Assembly (NCBI GenBank): GCA_002726495.1
Contig: PBTH01000059.1
Span: 1-41,736, forward strand
Source of the DNA: Methanobacteriota archaeon
Lineage (GTDB): Archaea > Thermoplasmatota > Poseidoniia > Poseidoniales > Poseidoniaceae
DNA length: 41,736 nt
Direction: 5' to 3'
A program made the translations under genes and the position numbers. The notes under the pieces are model-generated. The model had not been told where the DNA came from and did no database searches. It saw only the letters and a program-made list of their open reading frames with translations. Within the stretch, counting starts at the first letter, position 1, and every line of letters starts with the position of its first letter. Below are positions 1 through 8,387 of the stretch, piece after piece.

Positions 1-1
1 A

Positions 2-1435
2 GAAAACTATTCCTTCTACGACGATAGCAACGAAGTCACGGTTGTAGCATTTATTTTTACTCGCTGTCCAGATGTTTGCCCCGTGATAACACAACTCATG
101 AAGAGCGTTGAAAATTCGCTCAGCGATAACGAAAAACAAGATGTTACGTTCATATCGATTACAGTAGATCCAAGGTATGACACTCCTGAGCGACTAAAAG
201 AATATACGGGAATTCACGGAGTTGAATGGCCTCACCTCACTGGCACAAATGAACAGCTTAGGCCAGTTTGGGATACATTTGGAATCACGGTGAATGAGAG
301 CGTTATTGATGCTCATATCATGGATTACCAGCCCGGCGAAGCGTCCGTAACCGTGGTTAATTCATCTGGAAATTCATCTACCCACATGTTTGGTCTATCG
401 GGTTGGACCCTGACCGAAACGCTCGCCAATGAAGCAGGGATTGAGCTCAACGCCTCAATGACACAATACGGGCACTATGTAAGTGCAATAGGCGGAGAAG
501 AATCCCCCAGTGACTACTCATGGTGGTGGGAACTTAACCTATGGAACAATTCAGCAAGTCAGTGGGAAGCGTCACCCGTCGGCATTGATCTTGTAAATTC
601 TCTTGATGATAACCCGCAAATCGCTTGGATGCCATCGTCAATGAACAGATCAAATCTATCTTCGCCAATTGATAACTCCGAAACCAGCATGACCATCATG
701 TGGCTTAATGGAACAGAGGTCCATGTGGAACTTGAGTCTTTCAATGGATATCATATTACCAAAGGAGCGCTAAATGACGCTGGGGTCAACGCAACCATTG
801 AAGATTCATCTTACGGCCACTTCCTTAGTTCCCTAGCTGACGAAGAAGCACCAAGTGATTCCTCTTGGTGGTGGAGCCTCTACAGTTGGAATTCAAGAAA
901 TACCTCCTGGGAACTCTCCCCAGTCGGCATGGACGAAATTGATGAACCAAGACACATCGCTTGGGCCCCATCAACAATCAACGTCTCCGATATTCCATCT
1001 CCAATCAAGAACTCTACGGGTGTAGTGTGCAGCGGACACGGTTGGGAAATGGGTTCAGGCTCAAGCCTTCATTGCATGTGTGATGATGGGTATACTTGGG
1101 ATGGCGAAGATAGGACATCTTGCGTTCCAGAAGAATCTCAAGAATTCAACGTTGGCCACTCAACCATCACGTACATCATCAATGAGAACCGTCAACCTGT
1201 TCTTGCTTGGACGGGTGACAATTGGAAGGTTGAAGACTTCACTGCAGACCTCCGGGAAATTCTAGAAAACGATGGACTTGGAGACAGTGACCCTCTTGAA
1301 ACACCCGGTATGACCTTCATTCTCGCCTCACTTGGATTAGGACTTGCAGTAATTTATGCTCCTCGTAAAGAGGAGAATGTTGAGACACTGAACAAGCGAA
1401 AGGGGAAAAAGAGGGAAACCTCCCGCCTTCAATAA
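2..1435 (+). CDS. Sco-like copper chaperone/thioredoxin-fold membrane protein with large internal insertion (5' partial)
   Basis: The reading frame is open from the window edge, so the N-terminus is missing. The first visible part matches the N-terminal half of the Sco1/SenC fold: a strand, then TRCPDVCP with the CxxxC copper-binding cysteines (codons at 65-67 and 77-79), then the VDPRYDTPERL segment. After the helix ending in TFGI there are two similar repeats, each with a YGH motif and a tryptophan triplet (SWWW), resembling DUF4430-like domains. An EGF-like cysteine stretch follows (about 1025-1125). From about 1145 the protein returns to a Sco-like end: VGHSTITYIINENRQPVLAW supplies a His (1157-1159) where Sco carries its third copper ligand, followed by the last helix. 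One membrane segment (about 1310-1355) and a basic tail end the protein. Sco proteins help assemble the CuA site of cytochrome oxidase; that role here is inferred. The Sco identity is quite secure, the split-domain reading somewhat less so. Confidence 0.8.
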   Translation, partial: ENYSFYDDSNEVTVVAFIFTRCPDVCPVITQLMKSVENSLSDNEKQDVTFISITVDPRYDTPERLKEYTGIHGVEWPHLTGTNEQLRPVWDTFGITVNESVIDAHIMDYQPGEASVTVVNSSGNSSTHMFGLSGWTLTETLANEAGIELNASMTQYGHYVSAIGGEESPSDYSWWWELNLWNNSASQWEASPVGIDLVNSLDDNPQIAWMPSSMNRSNLSSPIDNSETSMTIMWLNGTEVHVELESFNGYHITKGALNDAGVNATIEDSSYGHFLSSLADEEAPSDSSWWWSLYSWNSRNTSWELSPVGMDEIDEPRHIAWAPSTINVSDIPSPIKNSTGVVCSGHGWEMGSGSSLHCMCDDGYTWDGEDRTSCVPEESQEFNVGHSTITYIINENRQPVLAWTGDNWKVEDFTADLREILENDGLGDSDPLETPGMTFILASLGLGLAVIYAPRKEENVETLNKRKGKKRETSRLQ

Positions 1436-1436
1436 A

Positions 1437-1522
1437 GCAGTCGTCGCATAGCCTGGTATTGCGCCGGATTTGAAATCCGGTGTCCCCGTGACTCGGGAGT
1501 TCAAATCTCTCCGACTGCGCCA
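1437..1522 (+). tRNA. trnS: tRNA-Ser (anticodon TGA), CCA encoded
   Basis: The 5' strand GCAGTCG (1437-1443) pairs with CGACTGC (1512-1518). G1519 is the discriminator base and CCA is encoded at 1520-1522. The anticodon arm is CCGGA-loop-TCCGG with a TTTGAAA loop, giving anticodon TGA. A T-arm, GGGAG-TTCAAAT-CTCTC, precedes the acceptor strand. About 14 bases lie between the anticodon and T arms, which is the long variable region expected of a class II tRNA such as serine. There is no intron. The gene begins one base after the upstream stop codon, so it either shares that transcript or has a promoter inside the upstream coding region. Confidence 0.93.
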
Positions 1523-1599
1523 AATCATTACCATTTGGATGCAAATCTCCGTCCTTATTGGGGGAAGACTTCTCAAACTCTACGCCCCCTCCAAGGTCC

Positions 1600-3069
1600 A
1601 TGCGCCGAGGTACTCTTGCCCTGTTGTTCATCGCGAGTATGTTACTAGCTGGATGCTTTGGCCCTTCTACGGCTTCTTGGGGAGACGGAGAAAATGCAGT
1701 GATTGTCTCGTTTGAAAAGGAGGACATCGATGTGGTGTCAACTCTTTCTGGCTCAAAGACAACCGTATCAGACCTCCAAGCCGTAGGGTGCAACCCTGGC
1801 GGTGAAGGTGGTGCTGCTTTGGTTGAAGGCGAAGGGGCCGCCATCAGTTTCACCGGCTATTTGGCCGCCAGTACCTTTTACGACACACATGACCCACTCT
1901 TGGGTGGATCCGACTTGAATTATGGCGTGACGACAGCCGTAGCAATACAAGAGATGTCCTTTGATGAAGCCGCAACAGTGGTCGATGGGGATGGAGCACG
2001 AATTGATGTGAAAGCATGGTCAAACCCATTCTACCCTGAAACAGGAGCAGGCAGTATTGACTTGGACGAGATCGATGGTGAGGCAAAAACTCAATGGTTT
2101 GTTTTGGGGCTTATTCCCGCAACTGAGAACGTTCACACCGGTTTGACTTCACTTGGTGAGTGGCACCAACCGGTGACCGTAAGCGGATACATGGTAAGTA
2201 GCAACGAATCTGGCGTCGGATACTACAAAGAGAGTTTTGGAGATTTTATCTCCAATGATTGTTCGATGAGCGTTGATGACAGAACAAACCGGGGCGACTA
2301 CTTTGTGGTGGTCACAAGTATTGCACTGGACGGTGCAAGCGTTAGCATGGATGGAGAAGATGACGACGAATGGGTTCAAGGAAATGTACCGATCCTTGGC
2401 CGAGCAGGGTTCATCATGTTCTTCCTTATTGCTGGAATCGGTGGCGGAGTAGGCGCGTTCATTTTATCCCAAGGACTTGTTCTTAAATCTGCAAAAGGAA
2501 CCATGCGAACCCTTCTTGGAGAAGGCGGTTTAGAAAAGGTCGCCCAAGTCAAAGAAGACATGAAATCAGCAAAGGAGGCAGGTATGGAATCTCCTGATGA
2601 ACGTAAAAGGAGAAAGGAAAGAGAGCGAAAAGAGGCGGAAAAGAAAGCCAAACCTGCTCCTCGAAGCGAAAAGAAACCGCAAAAGGAAGAAGATTCACTC
2701 GGTGGATTTGACCTCGATAGCGTATTGGCCTCAACAGCAATACCCACGCGGGGTTCGGGCAATGGCCCTTCCGAGAGAAAAAGTTCAGTCATCGTCACCG
2801 AAGCAGCACAAGAAATGGAACAAATCAGCAGGGAAGCGAGTGAATCAACGTCACTGCCCTCATCATTTGGTGAGCGAAGAAGTTCATCTGTAACATCCTC
2901 AAGCCCCCCTACATCTCGAAGTCCTCCTACACAACAGGATGCTCCTGCTAGAAAGCCACCTGTGCGTCGTAGAAAGGCGGTCAAGAAAGCACCTTCTGAA
3001 ACTCCGAAACAACCCGAACCACAAGTTCACGATGAGCCTGAAGAAGATTTCTCGGATTTCTCATTCTGA
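1600..3069 (+). CDS. Predicted lipoprotein with membrane anchor and long basic cytoplasmic tail
   Basis: I do not recognise the family. The ATG at 1600 is chosen because it is followed directly by a signal peptide with a lipobox, ALLFIASMLLAGC; an upstream TTG at 1558 would only put a proline-rich stretch in front of it. The mature protein has about 230 residues of probable extracellular beta-rich sequence containing two further cysteines. A transmembrane segment follows (about 2395-2470, GFIMFFLIAGIGGGVGAFIL). The rest is a charged Lys/Glu/Arg tail (about 2570-2700) and a Ser/Pro-rich, low-complexity, acidic end. A lipid anchor plus a transmembrane helix plus a roughly 200-residue cytoplasmic tail is an unusual layout and suggests the tail binds something inside the cell. 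The last 9 bases overlap the convergent lipid kinase gene. Confidence 0.8.
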   Translation: MRRGTLALLFIASMLLAGCFGPSTASWGDGENAVIVSFEKEDIDVVSTLSGSKTTVSDLQAVGCNPGGEGGAALVEGEGAAISFTGYLAASTFYDTHDPLLGGSDLNYGVTTAVAIQEMSFDEAATVVDGDGARIDVKAWSNPFYPETGAGSIDLDEIDGEAKTQWFVLGLIPATENVHTGLTSLGEWHQPVTVSGYMVSSNESGVGYYKESFGDFISNDCSMSVDDRTNRGDYFVVVTSIALDGASVSMDGEDDDEWVQGNVPILGRAGFIMFFLIAGIGGGVGAFILSQGLVLKSAKGTMRTLLGEGGLEKVAQVKEDMKSAKEAGMESPDERKRRKERERKEAEKKAKPAPRSEKKPQKEEDSLGGFDLDSVLASTAIPTRGSGNGPSERKSSVIVTEAAQEMEQISREASESTSLPSSFGERRSSSVTSSSPPTSRSPPTQQDAPARKPPVRRRKAVKKAPSETPKQPEPQVHDEPEEDFSDFSF

Positions 3070-4128
3070 TGAAGGAGACATAATCAAAACGGCAGAGGGC
3101 AAGACATCCATCGTCAATGGAGTCGAGCCTAGATTCTCACCGTCCACATTGATCGCTGTTGGTACTTGAGTCGTAATTTCAAGTCGCTTAAATCGATGAT
3201 AAACCACATGTGGATGAAACACGTGCCTTCCTTCACTTTTGAGCATCCCGAATGCTTTGAGAATCCCACGTCTATGCATCTTTTTTAGGATTCCAATGTC
3301 CATCTTTCCATCATCAAGGGATGCCCCTGGAGCCAACGGCAATTCAGAACCTCCAGTTTGACTGTTTTGAATTAAGAACAGCGTAAAATCATCATGTAAT
3401 TTTACACCATCCAGTGACAATGTCGCGCTTCGCCGTTTGTTAGCCATAATGGCCATCAGGATGCCGACATCGTAGCGAATGGGGCCCATCCAACGCATTT
3501 TTTCAGCCTTAATGTTTGAATCTACACCAAGACCCCATGTGACAAGATTATGGCTGTAGCGTACGATCTTTTCCTTTTGAGAACCAGGTAAGCCCTCAAT
3601 CAGTTCAACACGAGCTAAATCCAATGCTTGTTTGTTCCCTCCCATAAGAGCAGCAATAGCAGTATCAATATCCTTTAGACCAAGATCAAAAGCCATTGAA
3701 TTGCCAGTTCCTGCTGGGATAATGGCAAACGTTTCCTTCGCGTCAGGTTGGGCCTGCATGCGGCCAGTGAGGACCTCTGAAAATGTACCATCGCCGCCAA
3801 TTGAGACGATGATGTCGCCTGGCTTTGTATCAAGTTGTTCTGAAATTGTAATCAGATGGCCACTGTGGGCTGAGAAATGTGATTCGACGGCCACTCCTTT
3901 GGATTCAAGTTGTTCGATAACATATTGTGCAACTTTACGCCCTTTCCGTTTGCCTGAAAACGGATTTACGAGAAGATGGACCCGTTTTGTTGGAGCTGTT
4001 GACTCACTTTTCATGGTAAAGATTGGAGCAAAAATTGGCCTCTTTGTCCCCTTTTTCCTTTTTGATGTTGAATCAACTTCAAATTCTACCCGCTCAAGCG
4101 CAGGGCGGTCAATTTGTTCGGAGTCCAT
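3061..4128 (-). CDS. Diacylglycerol/sphingosine-kinase-like lipid kinase
   Basis: This is a DAGK catalytic-domain protein of the YegS/BmrU type. From the ATG at 4128 (355 aa) the visible motifs are VNPFSGKRKG (55-63 region), the nucleotide-binding GGDGTFSEV (111-118) and AGTGNSMAFDLG (139-150). The C-terminal beta-sandwich half includes VDSN and INVDGE. The family transfers phosphate from ATP to a lipid hydroxyl; the natural substrate in an archaeon is uncertain (archaeol-type diol, undecaprenol-like or acylglycerol). The start is ambiguous: a TTG at 4185 gives a longer form, and an ATG at 4014 directly before the kinase domain gives a shorter one. The 40-residue basic stretch before the domain is not typical of the family. 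Confidence 0.85.
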   Translation of the reverse strand: MDSEQIDRPALERVEFEVDSTSKRKKGTKRPIFAPIFTMKSESTAPTKRVHLLVNPFSGKRKGRKVAQYVIEQLESKGVAVESHFSAHSGHLITISEQLDTKPGDIIVSIGGDGTFSEVLTGRMQAQPDAKETFAIIPAGTGNSMAFDLGLKDIDTAIAALMGGNKQALDLARVELIEGLPGSQKEKIVRYSHNLVTWGLGVDSNIKAEKMRWMGPIRYDVGILMAIMANKRRSATLSLDGVKLHDDFTLFLIQNSQTGGSELPLAPGASLDDGKMDIGILKKMHRRGILKAFGMLKSEGRHVFHPHVVYHRFKRLEITTQVPTAINVDGENLGSTPLTMDVLPSAVLIMSPSSE

Positions 4129-4325
4129 GATGCCAACATGGGCACTCCTGCCTTGAAGGATTCGCTTTCGGCCTCTATTTTGCAATTATTCAAATCAACT
4201 TGCTCTTTACCCAACTTGAATAAATTTGACAAAATTGGAGGATTCTTCCGCAAATCGGCATGAGCAAGTTTCACGCAAACAGGAGAAATGCAAGGTGTCT
4301 TGAACCAAAGCGATTTCGTGAGGGC
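4129..4325. promoter_or_regulatory. Divergent promoter region between lipid kinase and ribD
   Basis: This AT-rich stretch (roughly 4180-4240) separates two divergent genes. On the minus strand an AAATTTATTC box around 4218-4227 is a plausible TATA element for the kinase. On the plus strand AATAAATTTG in the same place could serve ribD. A GGAGG at about 4237 lies too far from either candidate ribD start to decide it. I see no RNA gene here. Confidence 0.4.
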
Positions 4326-5354
4326 ATGGCGAGAACATGGACCGATGAGGACCGTTCGTTCATGGAACGCGCCTTACTGGTTGCTGAACGTGGTAGGGGG
4401 AGGGTGAGCCCCAACCCACTTGTTGGCTGCGTTCTGGTCAAAGACGGGGCGGTTATTGCCGAGGGATGGCATGACCACCTTGGGGGACTTCATGCCGAAC
4501 AAATGGCGATTCACGATGCTGAGTCAAAAGGTCATTCTCCAAACGGGGCGATCGCTTATGTTACACTTGAACCGTGCAATCATTTTGGGAGAACGCCTCC
4601 CTGCACTGAAGCGTTGATGTGGGCGGGAGTCAAGGAAGTTATCATCGCTCATGAGGACCCCAATCCAACCGTTCGTGGCGAGGGGAAACGGGTGTTAGAA
4701 GAAGCTGGAATCGCCACTTCAATGGGGTTGATGGAACCGCTCGCAGCCGAACAAATGAAGCCTTTTCTTCATTGGTGTGAACATCGAAAGCCAATCATCA
4801 CGGTTAAACTCGCAGTTGATGTCAATGGTTCGGTTGATGACCGCTCCAAAGATGCCGCTCGGTTTACTTCCGCAGGGTGTTTGGAGAAAGTCCATGAGTT
4901 GAGGCAAGATTGTGATGCGATACTTGTCGGCGTGGAGACCGTTATCCGTGACAACCCCCTTCTCACCGTAAGGCAAGGACAACCGATTCGCCAACCGCTA
5001 CGAATTGTGATTGACCCGAATGCACGATGTCCCGCTGATTCACTGCTCCTCACCGACGGAGGAGATACGATGTTGGTTCAGTCGTCATTTGCTGGGCTAC
5101 CGTCTCTTCTCAATCGCCTGGGTGACCAAAACATTCAGCGTGTCTTGGTCGAAGGGGGGCCAACGACCATCCATCGCTTCCTTGAAGACGGATTGGTTGA
5201 TGAATTCTATCTCGTTCAATCCCAACAAGAACATACGGACCCTGTGCCGTCCAACATTACCGCCGACCTACTCGCTAAATCTGGACTCAAATCTACCGAA
5301 CGCCTGGTGTGGGGTGATGAGCATGTTGAACGCTTTACAAGAACATCTCATTGA
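4326..5354 (+). CDS. ribD: Bifunctional riboflavin biosynthesis protein RibD (pyrimidine deaminase/reductase)
   Basis: The N-terminal half is a zinc cytidine-deaminase-type domain with the RibD signature: HAE at residues 56-58 and PCNHFGRTPPC, whose cysteines are C84 and C93 (342 aa from this ATG). The C-terminal half, from about residue 150, is a reductase of the DHFR-like RibD_C family (TVKLAVDVNGSV, DAILVGVETVIRDNP, VLVEGGPT). Together they carry out the deamination and side-chain reduction steps after GTP cyclohydrolase in riboflavin synthesis. A fused RibD is the bacterial arrangement; many archaea carry only a separate reductase, so transfer from bacteria is likely. An in-frame ATG at 4260 would add a 22-residue basic extension; I prefer 4326, where the deaminase domain begins. 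The last 7 bases overlap the convergent gene. Confidence 0.95.
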   Translation: MARTWTDEDRSFMERALLVAERGRGRVSPNPLVGCVLVKDGAVIAEGWHDHLGGLHAEQMAIHDAESKGHSPNGAIAYVTLEPCNHFGRTPPCTEALMWAGVKEVIIAHEDPNPTVRGEGKRVLEEAGIATSMGLMEPLAAEQMKPFLHWCEHRKPIITVKLAVDVNGSVDDRSKDAARFTSAGCLEKVHELRQDCDAILVGVETVIRDNPLLTVRQGQPIRQPLRIVIDPNARCPADSLLLTDGGDTMLVQSSFAGLPSLLNRLGDQNIQRVLVEGGPTTIHRFLEDGLVDEFYLVQSQQEHTDPVPSNITADLLAKSGLKSTERLVWGDEHVERFTRTSH

Positions 5355-6166
5355 ACGGTTAAGATTTCATTCCAACGATGAGAGGACCCTTTTCTGAAGA
5401 GATTATCATGGAACTCTCGTTGATTCATGTGAGCGCATCGTGCCAACCTTCCGCGATGATTGTAGCACCCTTGTCGTGTGTGAACCGGTACCATCAGTGT
5501 GGACAAGTCAAGCATTGGCCCTGTTGGTTCAGGCATTGGAAGGTCCACTCGTTCAACAGTTCCATCCCATGATATATCTGCCTTGGAGGGAGGGGGGATT
5601 TCGGGTTGATCGTCCAAGCGCACACACCCTTCGCCCAATTTGACAGGCCGCCAAGAACCTCGAACGCCGTTCTCAAGCCATGCCATCATCGCCTTCATTT
5701 GCTCTACTGTCGCCATTCCCAAATGGGAATGTTCCCACCAGCCGGGGGTTCTCGCAAGGGTGACATGGTGAACTCCAGGATACGCCTCTCGCGTGTCCAG
5801 GCCGTCGGCCCAAGTTTTGCAGACGCCTTCCAATCGTACAGGAAAAATTGGTAGAGGTCCAATGTTAATGTCTTGGAGGCGATAGGGGTTGGCCAGTTCA
5901 CCAAGAAGGAGAATGGGTCTACGTTGAGCAATGGGCGGAACATTTTGGGCACCTAAGAGTGCGTCAATTGACTCCGTTTCCGTTCCGAATTCAGCAAGCC
6001 AAGCAGCAAGGTCCTTGTCGGATAAAGTCACTGAAGTAGAGGGCGAATTTGTTTTGCGAAGGAGCGTGATGACCTCTTGGGTTGAGCACAGAACTGGACG
6101 ATCAGGCAGGGCTATGGGGGAATTGGCTGGAGAATAGGGCCAAAGGCGAGGGGAGCCGTCACGCAT
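5348..6166 (-). CDS. Uncharacterised protein, possibly a divergent gamma-glutamylcyclotransferase-like fold
   Basis: I do not recognise this 272-residue protein with confidence. The middle contains LLLGELANPYRL, then PVRLEGVCKTWA, then HVTLARTPGWW, and MAWLENGVRGSWRPVKL. This order (GxLxNPxxL, VRLxGxxxxW, a short strand, a helix with Glu followed by an aromatic and PV) recalls AIG2/gamma-glutamylcyclotransferase proteins, in which a Glu in that helix is catalytic. This is a weak resemblance, not an assignment. The C-terminus has a Cys/His cluster (GCYNHRGRLARCAH) that could bind a metal. It starts 37 bases after a zinc-ribbon gene on the same strand, probably as one unit. ATG 6166 is chosen over GTG 6190 because CAGGA lies just upstream. 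Confidence 0.65.
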   Translation of the reverse strand: MRDGSPRLWPYSPANSPIALPDRPVLCSTQEVITLLRKTNSPSTSVTLSDKDLAAWLAEFGTETESIDALLGAQNVPPIAQRRPILLLGELANPYRLQDINIGPLPIFPVRLEGVCKTWADGLDTREAYPGVHHVTLARTPGWWEHSHLGMATVEQMKAMMAWLENGVRGSWRPVKLGEGCVRLDDQPEIPPPSKADISWDGTVERVDLPMPEPTGPMLDLSTLMVPVHTRQGCYNHRGRLARCAHMNQREFHDNLFRKGSSHRWNEILTVQ

Positions 6167-6203
6167 GCATCGTCCTGCTGAGCACCCCACATCAAGGGTG
6201 CGT

Positions 6204-6620
6204 TCATTCAGTGTAGGTTGTTTCGAACAAACAAGCTGGGCAGGTCACTTTGATGGGGCGGACATCTGGTATGCCAAGAGCAACTCCACACGCAGAACAG
6301 AGAATGGCTTGATTGATTTGCTCTCTTCGCTGAGCCGCCTCTCGACTTGGGTCGTATTCGTAGCGTAGTTGCTCGCGATTTAACAGCGCTGGACCAACCT
6401 TGCTTGGAGTTGAGGGTTGAGGCTGGTTTTTTTGAGACGGAACCCAAAGGGGTGCTGGGGTAGAAGGAGGCGGGCCTTGTCCGGGCACCGAGGATATTGT
6501 GGCCCGGATTGAAGCCTCATCTACCTGATATGCCTTGGACAATCGGTCGATTTCAAGCATTTGCTCGTAACCCTCCATCGCTTTTAGTGCGTTGATTTCA
6601 TGCTCCGGAATTACGCTCAT
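6204..6620 (-). CDS. Small C-terminal zinc-ribbon protein
   Basis: This is a 138-residue protein with an N-terminal helical stretch (DRLSKAYQVDEASIRATI, possibly a short helical or HTH-like element). A Pro/Ser/Gln-rich linker (residues 46-78) follows, and the protein ends in a four-cysteine knuckle pair (C108xxC111, C127xxC130) typical of zinc ribbons. The function is unknown. It is the first gene of a two-gene leftward unit with the uncharacterised protein downstream. A TATA-like box centred 25 bases before the ATG suggests a leaderless mRNA. Confidence 0.75.
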   Translation of the reverse strand: MSVIPEHEINALKAMEGYEQMLEIDRLSKAYQVDEASIRATISSVPGQGPPPSTPAPLWVPSQKNQPQPSTPSKVGPALLNREQLRYEYDPSREAAQRREQINQAILCSACGVALGIPDVRPIKVTCPACLFETTYTE

Positions 6621-6639
6621 AGAGTCGCCACTGGTTTCT

Positions 6640-6649
6640 TTAATTTATC
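6640..6649 (-). promoter_or_regulatory. TATA-like box of the zinc-ribbon gene
   Basis: On the minus strand the sequence reads GATAAATTAA, centred about 25 bases upstream of the ATG at 6620. That is the archaeal TATA-to-start distance, so transcription would begin at or next to the start codon. The remainder of the 6621-6762 gap is moderately AT-rich, with no RNA gene evident. Confidence 0.5.
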
Positions 6650-6762
6650 AGTTGAGGTGAATTGTTTACACTGTTCATGTTGTTTTCCGGAAGGCACTTG
6701 CCGGGAAGTGGAAAAAGAGAAGCCTTCAAAAAGGGTCGCTTACGGCAGACCGCTGAGAGCAC

Positions 6763-7227
6763 ATGGCATCGAGAAGCAAAAGTCGTAAATCATCCCGCCG
6801 TCCCACGAAAGGAGGGGGCGTACGAACCGTTACCTGCGGCCAAACCATGCAGCATGCTCATGTTTTGCTTGCATCGGATTCGATGGCTTCGGTGTTGGAG
6901 GCCTTGACCAAAAATGATTGGGACCACATTTTCATCGTCAACCGTGAAGGTGCGCCCATGGGCCGTATTCATGCAGTGGATTTGCTCAAGTTAATCGCTC
7001 GCAAAACCGTGAACAGAGACATCGCTTGGATGCATTCCATCCCTGCTCAACAACTCATCAACCATCCACCGATGACCGTGAGAAAGCAAACGCCTCTACT
7101 CAAAGCAGGCGCACTGATGTTAACTCACGACCTCAATCAACTTGGTGTCGTCAATGATGAAGGAACGTTGGTCGGAGTGGTCGGCCACAACACTCTTGCG
7201 AAGGTTGTTCCAAGATTTGTCCTTTGA
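6763..7227 (+). CDS. Two-CBS-domain protein
   Basis: This is a 154-residue protein made of a basic N-terminal tail (Lys/Arg/Ser-rich, about 20 residues) and a tandem CBS pair. The first CBS covers HAHVLLASDSMASVLEAL to GRIHAVDLLKLI, the second MTVRKQTPLLKAGALML to LVGVVGHNTLAKVV. CBS pairs bind adenine nucleotides and related ligands and usually regulate a partner. None is fused here, and the partner cannot be read from the context. Its TGA is followed immediately by the stop codon of the convergent DUF373 gene (TGATCA). Confidence 0.85.
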   Translation: MASRSKSRKSSRRPTKGGGVRTVTCGQTMQHAHVLLASDSMASVLEALTKNDWDHIFIVNREGAPMGRIHAVDLLKLIARKTVNRDIAWMHSIPAQQLINHPPMTVRKQTPLLKAGALMLTHDLNQLGVVNDEGTLVGVVGHNTLAKVVPRFVL

Positions 7228-8349
7228 TCAAATGCCCCAGTAACGGTCTGCTTGAGCTTGCTTTGCCTGGAGCGTACGGACGACAGTCATTACCATCCAA
7301 AGGACAACAACCCAAATCAACGGGGATGTGAGGTCGTTGAGAATCATTTCAACACTGAATTCGTAAGATGTGCCGTCAAGGACACGGATTGCAATGTCCA
7401 GTGCTGTGTTCAAGAATGTGTAGACAACCATACCAAATACGCCCAGTACAATGAGGCTTCCCGAAAAGGAACCCCGTTTCAAACGAAGAAGCATGAATCC
7501 TGCTGTGGATGTGAGGAAGGCAATAATGGTCCAAGCCAATGAGGAGTGAATCACGTTCAGCCAAACAACCGAAGATGTTGCAGCATCCACATCTTGGGTA
7601 CTGAATGCCCGCCAACCTTCTGCCACAGCAAAGATTGCGCTGAAGAGAGTTGCAGTCCAAAGTAAAGAAGAAAACATAGCGGCGTCGGCATTTTCTCTCA
7701 TTTCTTGGATGACACGATTGACCGTTGATTCAATGCCTGCACCCTTACTAAAGATGTAAAGTCCGAGAACCAACGGTAGCGCACCGATGACGATACCACC
7801 AATTTCGTTGGGGAGCATGATTCCAAGACCGAGGATGGCCATGACCGCCCCAAATGGAATCATAATTTTTGAGCGCCATTTGGGGTCTTCAAGGGCTTTT
7901 ACGATGTAATAATATGTGCCTTCAATACCCTTTGATTGCTTGACAATGATTTTCTGGATGTGATCAATGCGAACTTGCGACTGAATGATAGGTAGGACGC
8001 TTTCATCCTCAGCACCATCGGTGACAAGAATCGCTTCATCGGGCTGGAATAAAGAGACGACTTCCTCAAGTTGAGCGGCTACGGCTCGGTCTGAACGCAT
8101 TCCAACTTTTTCATCCCCAGTAAGAATCGCGATTTCAATTTCATCTTCTTCGCCTTTTGATTCCACCAAAGCATCGTGTTGTGAGAGCGCCCCTAGAATG
8201 GCATTGGTGTCGCTTTCTTCAGGGTCGGCAATTCCCAATTTCAACGCAGCAGTGAGGACTTGTCGTCGCCCGACAACAGGTCCGCGAATCGATGTTTTGA
8301 TGCCCAAGTCATTGTCTCGGTCAACGGTCAAAACCAGTATTCTTGACAT
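7228..8349 (-). CDS. DUF373 family membrane protein
   Basis: The N-terminus (MSRILVLTVDRDNDLGIK) and the Asp/Glu-rich soluble domain to about residue 155 match the archaeal DUF373 family. Several transmembrane helices follow (about residues 163-205, 225-250, 270-325 and 343-362), as is usual for this family. Its function is unknown. It is the third gene of a leftward run with priL and the acyltransferase, 38 bases after the latter. The start at 8349 is supported by a GGGGGTGA ribosome-binding sequence a few bases upstream. Six to seven helices are visible, and the last is followed by a short basic tail. Confidence 0.9.
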   Translation of the reverse strand: MSRILVLTVDRDNDLGIKTSIRGPVVGRRQVLTAALKLGIADPEESDTNAILGALSQHDALVESKGEEDEIEIAILTGDEKVGMRSDRAVAAQLEEVVSLFQPDEAILVTDGAEDESVLPIIQSQVRIDHIQKIIVKQSKGIEGTYYYIVKALEDPKWRSKIMIPFGAVMAILGLGIMLPNEIGGIVIGALPLVLGLYIFSKGAGIESTVNRVIQEMRENADAAMFSSLLWTATLFSAIFAVAEGWRAFSTQDVDAATSSVVWLNVIHSSLAWTIIAFLTSTAGFMLLRLKRGSFSGSLIVLGVFGMVVYTFLNTALDIAIRVLDGTSYEFSVEMILNDLTSPLIWVVVLWMVMTVVRTLQAKQAQADRYWGI

Positions 8350-8387
8350 CTACTCACCCCCGCTCTGTACAATGCACAGACGACCTT

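Noticed and set aside
1317..1853. Minus-strand open frame of about 178 codons across the tRNA and flanking genes
   Set aside because: It lies antisense to a tRNA and two better supported coding regions, and its protein shows no domain or signal sequence.
2376..2984. Minus-strand open frame of about 200 codons antisense to the lipoprotein tail
   Set aside because: It mirrors the Ser/Lys-rich low-complexity tail; the plus frame has the signal peptide and membrane helix.
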